Assembly (NCBI GenBank): GCA_009936895.1
Contig: JAACDS010000321.1
Location: 1-10,727 of the forward strand
Length of the DNA stretch: 10,727 nt
Direction of reading: 5' to 3'
From: Pseudomonadota bacterium
Lineage (GTDB): Bacteria; Pseudomonadota; Gammaproteobacteria; Pseudomonadales; Azotimanducaceae
Positions 6,376 through 10,727 of this stretch are shown here, in pieces. The notes under the pieces were generated by a model that searched no databases, had not been told where the DNA came from, and worked only from the letters and a program-made list of their open reading frames with translations. Numbering within the stretch: the stretch's first letter is position 1; the number at the start of each line of letters is the position of its first letter. The translations under genes and the position numbers were made by a program.

Positions 6376-7560
6376 TTAGCGAATCGGGGCTTTGTCGGTC
6401 AGGCCCAGTCTGAGTTTGCCCAAGGCCTCGTAGGCCGCATCGCTGACCATAAGGTGAGATTGCGCCGTGTACAGGTCTCGCAGGATGCGTTGCAGCGGAT
6501 CATCGAGCATTACTGCGCTACCGCCAGCATATCTGAATAACGCGCTGGTGACGGCAATGGCCTCATCGGTGCACAGTACTGAAGCGGCTCGCGCTTCGGC
6601 CTGTAGCGCGATGGGCGCTTCGCCGCCAACGCTAGCATCGAACAGGCGTTCCAGCACGTCGATCATGAGCAGCTTGTTGGCGCGTAATCGAAGTTCGCTC
6701 TCGGCGACGCTACGCTGAAAAATTTCGCGATCCGCAATACTGGTGCCGGCACCATAGCCGCGTTTCTTTGCTTGTGCAGATTCAGTGACTGTACTCAAGG
6801 CCTGCTGGGCCAGAGCATTGGCAAAGCCTGCGTGTTCGTTGGCCGCGAAGCCGTAGCCCATGCGAAAAATAGTACCTCCACGTCGCTGAGTGGGTGTTTC
6901 GTTGACGAAGGGGGCGGGCACAAAGACATCGTCTAATGCATAGTCCGAACTACCGCTGCCGTTGATGCCCAATGCGTGCCAGTTGTCGATGATTCGCACG
7001 TGGGCGCGAGGCACAACGGCGGTGATGACTCCGGTTTTATCGTCTTTGAGCACTGGCACGATGACATAGTCGGCATGATGTACACCGCTCCCCCAGGCCC
7101 AGTGGCCGGAGATTCGAAACCCGCCGTCCACTGGAGTGGCGCTACCCGATGGCTTGAGACTGCCTGCCATAATGGGAAAGACGTCCCCAGCAAACAGTTC
7201 GTTAACGGCCTCATCACTCAACGCGCTGAGCGCGCGACCGGTAACGGTTGCGGCAATGAACATAGACCACGCGGCGGCAGAGTCGAGATAGGTAACGGCT
7301 TCAACCACTTCCATCTGATCAACCGGATGAATTTCGGCACCACCGACTTCGTAGGGGCTCTTCATCATCAGCAAGCCAGTATCACGCATGGCCTCGACAA
7401 CCTCAGGTGCCAGCGTCCGTGCGCGTTCTGATGCGGCCTTGTTGCGCTGGATAACCGGCGCGATATCCTCGACGCCACGGAGCAGTAGGCGCAGCAGCTC
7501 ACTGCGCTCGCGGGGTAGTGGTGTGGCTGAGATTCGAGCTTTCGGCGCGGACTGTGTCAT
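6376..7560 (-). CDS. Group D flavin-dependent monooxygenase (acyl-CoA dehydrogenase fold)
   Basis: A 394-residue protein of the acyl-CoA dehydrogenase superfamily, more like the two-component hydroxylases (HsaA, HpaH/C2, DszC group) than a true dehydrogenase. Such enzymes take reduced FMN or FAD from a separate reductase and hydroxylate an aromatic or other substrate. The N-terminal helices (1-110), the middle beta domain with GHWAWGSG (152-159), and the C-terminal four-helix part ending LQRILRDLYTAQSHLMVSD are visible. His369 in that last stretch is where the hydroxylases carry their conserved histidine, while the catalytic glutamate region of dehydrogenases (YEG) is not seen. Missing from the window is any flavin reductase. 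The gene follows the GST by 30 nt and precedes dgoK by 11 nt. ATG 7560 is the first plausible start. A true acyl-CoA dehydrogenase remains a less likely reading. Confidence 0.8.
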   Translation of the reverse strand: MTQSAPKARISATPLPRERSELLRLLLRGVEDIAPVIQRNKAASERARTLAPEVVEAMRDTGLLMMKSPYEVGGAEIHPVDQMEVVEAVTYLDSAAAWSMFIAATVTGRALSALSDEAVNELFAGDVFPIMAGSLKPSGSATPVDGGFRISGHWAWGSGVHHADYVIVPVLKDDKTGVITAVVPRAHVRIIDNWHALGINGSGSSDYALDDVFVPAPFVNETPTQRRGGTIFRMGYGFAANEHAGFANALAQQALSTVTESAQAKKRGYGAGTSIADREIFQRSVAESELRLRANKLLMIDVLERLFDASVGGEAPIALQAEARAASVLCTDEAIAVTSALFRYAGGSAVMLDDPLQRILRDLYTAQSHLMVSDAAYEALGKLRLGLTDKAPIR

Positions 7561-7590
7561 AGAAAAACGCTCATTAAGTGAAGTGAAAGC

Positions 7591-8205
7591 TTAACCTGTA
7601 ACGCTGGGTCTCTGGCTGACGCGAGTATGCCATGCCCACAGGTTTGTGAGCCCATCATCGGGCTTTAGGTCGACCATCGCCGCAGCAAAATCCATCATAC
7701 ACAAACACGAGATATCGGCGACGGTGAAGCGGTCACCGGCCAAATAGTCCCGGGCAGCCAGTTCATCGTTCATTCGCTGATAGTACTTTCGGGTTAGGCC
7801 CGCTCCGCGCAGCCGTTGGGCTTCGATGGGTTCCACCAACCCGGCTGCGGCGACGATGGGTCCATTTACCCAAGCAGCGCCAATGCTGGAGTGCAATTCG
7901 AATTCGATATGACGGTGGTGGGCTTCAATCAGGGCCGTTTCCAGCGGGTCGTGACCAAACAAATTTGGCTCCGGTGCGAGGGATTCCAAATAACGGCAGA
8001 TCGCCACGGTCTCTGAAATGCAGGTGCCATCGTCCAGCTCCAAAACAGGGATTTTGCCGCTTGGGTTTTTGCCCAAAAACTCGGGCGTCTTGGTTTCGCC
8101 GCCACGCAAGTCTACGTTGACGACATCAAGCCGCAGGTTTTTCTCGGCAGCAAAAATGGTCACCCGTCTGGGGTTGGGGGCGCTGGGAAAGCTGTAGAGT
8201 TTCAT
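7591..8205 (-). CDS. Glutathione S-transferase family protein
   Basis: A 204-residue cytosolic GST that could conjugate glutathione to an electrophile or act as a glutathione-dependent isomerase or lyase. The thioredoxin-like N-domain begins MKLYSFPSAPNPRRV, where a serine (Ser5 or Ser8) rather than tyrosine may activate glutathione. NPSGKIPVL (47-55) includes the cis-proline Pro53, and SETVAI (64-69) is the gamma-glutamyl binding motif. The helical C-domain carries the folding motif FTVADI inside YLAGDRFTVADIS. Length is normal for the family. It is the first gene of the - strand run, sharing a 137-bp region with the divergent dehydrogenase gene. GAGA about 5 nt before the ATG is a modest ribosome site. 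The subclass (theta, zeta or beta-like) cannot be fixed by eye. Confidence 0.87.
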   Translation of the reverse strand: MKLYSFPSAPNPRRVTIFAAEKNLRLDVVNVDLRGGETKTPEFLGKNPSGKIPVLELDDGTCISETVAICRYLESLAPEPNLFGHDPLETALIEAHHRHIEFELHSSIGAAWVNGPIVAAAGLVEPIEAQRLRGAGLTRKYYQRMNDELAARDYLAGDRFTVADISCLCMMDFAAAMVDLKPDDGLTNLWAWHTRVSQRPSVTG

Positions 8206-8342
8206 TCGGTCTCGCTGACAGTGAATCGGCCAGTTACTCTACATGACGTGAGTATGAAGGATCGGCATTTTCTTGGCGGTGAGTAGACGGATTCAAAGTG
8301 GCGTGATCTGATACAGCGGAACGAGGACAGTGAGGTGGGGCG
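8206..8342. promoter_or_regulatory. Divergent promoter region with repeated GAGTA half-sites
   Basis: A 137-bp spacer between the divergent GST and dehydrogenase genes. It carries GTGAGTA twice on the + strand (8248-8254 and 8279-8285, 31 bp apart, about three helical turns) and a reverse-complement TACTC at 8235-8239. TACTC and the first GAGTA form a 5-bp inverted repeat around a 10-bp centre. This could be an operator for a regulator acting on both directions. No convincing -35/-10 pair is seen. Confidence 0.35.
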
Positions 8343-9167
8343 ATGGCAGAAATGAGCGAGTCCAAGATCAGCGATCGCGAGACCGATGGACAGACAGGGG
8401 GGCAGGCTAGCCGCGGGGTAAGCGGCCACGTGATTTTGGTAACGGGTGCGGCGTCAGGGCTTGGGTTAGCCGATTCAAAAATGCTAGTAGAGCAGGGCGC
8501 CCGAGTGGTGATGACGGATATTGATGAAGAGCGGGGACGCAGCCTCGCGAGTGAGCTTGATGCGGTATTTTTCCATCAAGACGTTGCCGATGAGGGACGT
8601 TGGGCCGACATCATGACTGCAGTCGAGGCGGGCTTTGGTCGGCTGGACGGGTTAGTGAACAACGCAGGTATTGCGCCGATTGCTGACATCGAAACCACCT
8701 CAACCGCTACTTGGCGATCGACGCTGGCGATTCACCTAGATGCCGCCTTCTTTGGCTGTCGGGCGGGTATTAAACTGATGAAAGAAAACGGCGGCGGCTC
8801 GATTGTGAATATGTCATCTACCGCGGCCTTGGTCGGCATACCGGATTATCTGGCCTATTCCGCCGCAAAAGGCGGCATACGCTCCATGACCAAGGCCATT
8901 GCCATTCATTGTCGTCGACAGCGCTACGGTATTCGATGCAATTCCGTTCATCCGGGCAGCATCAATACGCCCATGGTGCAGCATGCGCTGCGCGAACTGA
9001 TGGACGTTGATTTGAATGCGGCGGAAGATCCTGAGCGAATGCGGAGAAAGCTGGGTATTGGTGAACCCGATGATGTGGCCGGCATGGTGACATTTTTGCT
9101 GGGCGATCAGTCTAAGCACATCACTGGCGCGGAAATGGTGGTCGACAATGGCGACACCGTGGTGTGA
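8343..9167 (+). CDS. Short-chain dehydrogenase/reductase, NAD(H)-type
   Basis: A 274-residue classical SDR predicted to interconvert an alcohol and a ketone. The cofactor motif TGAASGLG lies at 34-41. Asp58 at the end of strand 2 (VVMTDID) favours NAD(H) over NADP(H). NNAG is at 105-108, and Ser158, Tyr171 and Lys175 make the catalytic set (NMSS and YSAAK). The usual active-site Asn of helix alpha-E appears replaced by His130 in LAIHLDAAF. A PGSINTP block follows as in 3-alpha/7-alpha-hydroxysteroid and cyclohexanol dehydrogenases, but these names are only analogies. About 25 polar residues rich in Gly, Gln, Asp and Arg precede the fold and are unusual for the family. GAGG at 8332-8335 lies 7 nt before the ATG at 8343 and supports this start. 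The VOC gene follows after 25 nt, likely in one transcript. Confidence 0.88.
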   Translation: MAEMSESKISDRETDGQTGGQASRGVSGHVILVTGAASGLGLADSKMLVEQGARVVMTDIDEERGRSLASELDAVFFHQDVADEGRWADIMTAVEAGFGRLDGLVNNAGIAPIADIETTSTATWRSTLAIHLDAAFFGCRAGIKLMKENGGGSIVNMSSTAALVGIPDYLAYSAAKGGIRSMTKAIAIHCRRQRYGIRCNSVHPGSINTPMVQHALRELMDVDLNAAEDPERMRRKLGIGEPDDVAGMVTFLLGDQSKHITGAEMVVDNGDTVV

Positions 9168-9181
9168 TTCGCTTGAAGCAT

Positions 9182-9186
9182 GGAGG
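9182..9186 (+). promoter_or_regulatory. Shine-Dalgarno site that decides the VOC start
   Basis: GGAGG stands 6 nt before the ATG at 9193 and no comparable site precedes the in-frame ATG at 9148. It lies in the 25-nt gap after the dehydrogenase stop codon. Confidence 0.75.
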
Positions 9187-9192
9187 TGGCGG

Positions 9193-9645
9193 ATGAATAT
9201 TGATGGCATGGTGCATGTGAACATCAACTGCACGGACTACGCTCGTTCGAAGACGTTCTATGAAATGCTCGGTTTTGAGGAAGTCTGGCAGGTGCCGGCG
9301 ACGAACTCTGCCCAGGTGAACGCTGCTGTGGGTATGAACAATTATCGGGTCACTGGCGCCATCATGAAACTGGAGGGCGTTGAGCCCGCAGTTCTGATTG
9401 ATTTGCTGCAGTGGCATGAGCCAGAGGACCACTCGCCCCCATATACTAATTTGTATCGCCCCGGGCTGGCGCGTCTTGCGCTGCGCAGTAGCGATTTGCA
9501 GGCCGACTACGATTACTTGGTGGCCCAAGGCGTCGAGGTGCTCTCGCCACCGGCGACCGTGTTCTCCAGCGCCAATCACGGCAGTCGTTTTTTCTGCTTC
9601 AAAGACCCTGATGGGACGTTTTTGGAGTGGGTTGAGCAGTTTTAA
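9193..9645 (+). CDS. VOC-fold (glyoxalase/dioxygenase-like) protein
   Basis: A 150-residue protein of the vicinal oxygen chelate superfamily, with two beta-alpha-beta-beta-beta modules: residues 5-75 (VHVNINCTDYARSKTFYEMLGF) and 90-150 (GLARLALRSSDL to KDPDGTFLEWVEQF). His8 and Glu145 stand where VOC enzymes place metal ligands, but Arg94 sits where the second module usually has its His, so the metal site may be altered or lost. Members include glyoxalase I, epimerases, extradiol dioxygenases and resistance proteins; no activity can be assigned. The start at 9193 is chosen because GGAGG (9182-9186) lies 6 nt upstream; an in-frame ATG at 9148 would overlap the dehydrogenase gene and add 15 unconserved residues. 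Its stop overlaps that of the convergent EthD-like gene. Confidence 0.83.
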   Translation: MNIDGMVHVNINCTDYARSKTFYEMLGFEEVWQVPATNSAQVNAAVGMNNYRVTGAIMKLEGVEPAVLIDLLQWHEPEDHSPPYTNLYRPGLARLALRSSDLQADYDYLVAQGVEVLSPPATVFSSANHGSRFFCFKDPDGTFLEWVEQF

Positions 9646-9971
9646 GTATCGCTGGTCAGTTTGTCCGTGATGGCCGAAAAAATCGAAATGTTGATGTTCG
9701 CAGGATCAATGGCATCGCTCATGTTGAGCCAGGGGGCCTTGCGGAGTTGCTCAAGAGTACCCGGCACATGATCCGTGTCGATTTCATAGATCGCCAGATA
9801 GCTCTGTGTTTGGTCCGGCTGAACCTGAGCCTCGTTAAGGGTGAAGCGCTGGGCGGAGAGAAATCCTTGGATACTCAGTACCTCGGGTAAGTGCACGTCG
9901 GTATACCAGTCGTTAAATGCAGTTTCTTGGCCGGGTTTCGGGTTGCTTCGAACCATAAAAAGCGTCGTCAT
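9642..9971 (-). CDS. Small EthD-like / dimeric alpha-beta barrel protein
   Basis: A 109-residue protein with no signal peptide or membrane segment. The pattern FNDWYTDVHLPEVLSIQGF, followed by AQRF and SYLAIYEID, is that of ferredoxin-like dimeric barrel proteins of the EthD and related groups, in which the conserved His of HLPE lines a small pocket. Relatives often sit among degradation genes, but their reaction is mostly unknown. AGGA at 9979-9982 lies 7 nt before the ATG, so the start is sound. It is divergent from the acyl-CoA ligase, with a 91-bp shared upstream region, and convergent with the VOC gene. It may act as an accessory cyclase, isomerase or binding protein; that is inference. 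Confidence 0.72.
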   Translation of the reverse strand: MTTLFMVRSNPKPGQETAFNDWYTDVHLPEVLSIQGFLSAQRFTLNEAQVQPDQTQSYLAIYEIDTDHVPGTLEQLRKAPWLNMSDAIDPANINISIFSAITDKLTSDT

Positions 9972-10062
9972 CTGTTCGTCCTGTTGCGTTGTTTACCTTT
10001 GAGTTGGGCATCACCTCGAATTAATCGCTACACTTTTACCGAGAACGTTGAGGACGTAAACC
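9972..10062. promoter_or_regulatory. Divergent upstream region of EthD-like gene and acyl-CoA ligase
   Basis: This 91-bp region must carry signals for both directions. It holds the ribosome sites AGGA (9979-9982, - strand) and GAGGA (10050-10054, + strand). TACACT at 10029-10034 resembles a -10 box and TTGGGC at 10004-10009 is a poor -35 at 19-nt spacing. No palindrome stands out. Confidence 0.3.
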
Positions 10063-10727
10063 GTGAAAGACAATTTCCCGAAGGGCCAAAGCTATTTGTG
10101 TGGCCAGGCCAATGAACCCCTACTTTACGAAACCATTGGAGCCTGTCTGGATCGAATTGCGGGCACGTATCCTCAACAACCGGCCTTGGTGGTGCGCCAT
10201 CAAAACATCCGCTGGACCTATGCCGATTATCAGGAACGCATAGACGCGCTGGCGACTGGTTTGCTGGCCATGGGCGTCAATCCGGGAGATCGGGGGGGTA
10301 TATGGTCGCCCAATCGTGTGGAGTGGTGTCTGACCCAATTTGCGACGGCAAAAATTGGTGCGATCATGGTCTGTATTAATCCAGCCTACCGACTGTATGA
10401 ACTGGAGTACGCGCTGAACAAGGTAGAGTGCAAGGCACTGATTGCGGCACAATCTTTCAAATCCAGCGAATATTTACAGATGCTGCAAACCCTTGCGCCT
10501 GAATTGGCCCAGTGTGCCCCCGGAGCACTGGTGGCGGCCAAGGTGCCGAATTTGAAAAGTGTGGTGCGCATGGGCGAGGGCAAAACCCCGGGCATGTTCA
10601 ACTTTGATCAGGTCTGCGCCATGGGTGGTTCGTCGGAAAGCAGTCGTATGGCTGCGATTGCAGCAACCCTGCAACCGGATGATGCCATCAATATCCAGTT
10701 TACCAGCGGCACAACGGGCAACCCCAA
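10063..10727 (+). CDS. AMP-forming acyl-CoA synthetase, 5' part
   Basis: The first 221 codons of an adenylate-forming ligase that activates a carboxylic acid to its CoA thioester via acyl-AMP; the gene runs off the window. The ATP P-loop motif FTSGTTGNP lies at residues 213-221, right at the edge. Upstream, GLLAMGVNPGDR and INPAYRLYELEYALNKVECKALI are typical of the medium/long-chain acyl-CoA synthetase group that includes ACSF2-like enzymes. The start is GTG at 10063: GAGGA (10050-10054) sits 8 nt before it and an in-frame TAA at 10057-10059 rules out anything upstream. The ANL-family N-terminal domain is intact as far as seen. It could activate acids released by the nearby oxygenases, which is inference from position. 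Confidence 0.88.
   Translation, partial: MKDNFPKGQSYLCGQANEPLLYETIGACLDRIAGTYPQQPALVVRHQNIRWTYADYQERIDALATGLLAMGVNPGDRGGIWSPNRVEWCLTQFATAKIGAIMVCINPAYRLYELEYALNKVECKALIAAQSFKSSEYLQMLQTLAPELAQCAPGALVAAKVPNLKSVVRMGEGKTPGMFNFDQVCAMGGSSESSRMAAIAATLQPDDAINIQFTSGTTGNP

Noticed and set aside
6976..7431. 151-codon + strand open frame opposite the flavin monooxygenase gene
   Set aside because: It is antisense to a well-supported gene, has no ribosome site, and its translation shows no recognisable domain; the open frame follows from the codon bias of the real gene.
8814..9233. 139-codon - strand open frame opposite the dehydrogenase gene
   Set aside because: It is a shadow of the SDR coding region without a start signal or domain.
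9121..9579. 152-codon - strand open frame opposite the VOC gene
   Set aside because: The opposite strand carries a clear VOC fold with a strong ribosome site; this translation is His/Arg-rich with no family pattern.
10120..10452. 110-codon - strand open frame at the right end
   Set aside because: It lies opposite the acyl-CoA synthetase, whose + strand frame is continuous with family motifs to the window edge.
1..10727. CRISPR array, tRNA or rRNA genes, insertion sequence or prophage parts
   Set aside because: No regularly spaced repeats, cloverleaf-like segments, transposase motifs or terminal inverted repeats were seen; coding genes fill nearly all of the window and no gap exceeds 140 bp.

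Overview
The window looks like a piece of a gammaproteobacterial chromosome, probably from a marine or environmental lineage such as the Halieaceae or Spongiibacteraceae relatives. This rests on moderately high GC, dense packing, Shine-Dalgarno sites, a thioinosine/thioadenosine phosphorylase of the gammaproteobacterial kind, and a crowd of catabolic oxidoreductases. The assignment is an inference; no rRNA or other marker gene is present. I found no tRNA, rRNA, CRISPR array, insertion sequence or transposase.

Layout. Positions 1-66 hold the last codons of an unidentified + strand gene, followed by a class I SAM-dependent methyltransferase (96-914, +). Converging on it is a type I Baeyer-Villiger monooxygenase (BVMO, 937-2742, -). 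Divergent from the BVMO is a methylthioinosine/methylthioadenosine phosphorylase (2879-3727, +). It converges with the last gene of a long - strand run read in the order glutathione S-transferase (8205-7591), two-component flavin monooxygenase of the acyl-CoA dehydrogenase fold (7560-6376), 2-dehydro-3-deoxygalactonokinase dgoK (6364-5417), 2-dehydro-3-deoxy-6-phosphogalactonate aldolase dgoA (5392-4757) and a radical SAM protein (4699-3746). Gaps of 30, 11, 24 and 57 nt suggest one operon. Divergent from the GST is a + strand pair, a short-chain dehydrogenase (8343-9167) and a VOC-fold protein (9193-9645). These meet a small EthD-like/dimeric alpha-beta barrel protein (9642-9971, -), whose stop codon overlaps that of the VOC gene. 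The window ends inside an acyl-CoA synthetase (10063 onward, +, GTG start).

How the genes may work together. BVMO, short-chain dehydrogenase, flavin-dependent hydroxylase, VOC protein, EthD-like protein, GST and acyl-CoA ligase form the sort of set used to oxidise an alicyclic, terpenoid or steroid-like compound: alcohol to ketone, ketone to ester or lactone, ring or chain opening, CoA activation. No substrate can be read from the sequence. dgoK and dgoA together turn 2-dehydro-3-deoxygalactonate into pyruvate and glyceraldehyde 3-phosphate, but no dehydratase, transporter or regulator accompanies them. The most intriguing part is the radical SAM protein. Its CxxxCxxC motif is followed by an ESSP-type stretch and it ends in a cysteine/glycine-rich tail, which locally recalls the arsenosugar enzyme ArsS, and it lies tail to tail with a nucleoside phosphorylase.
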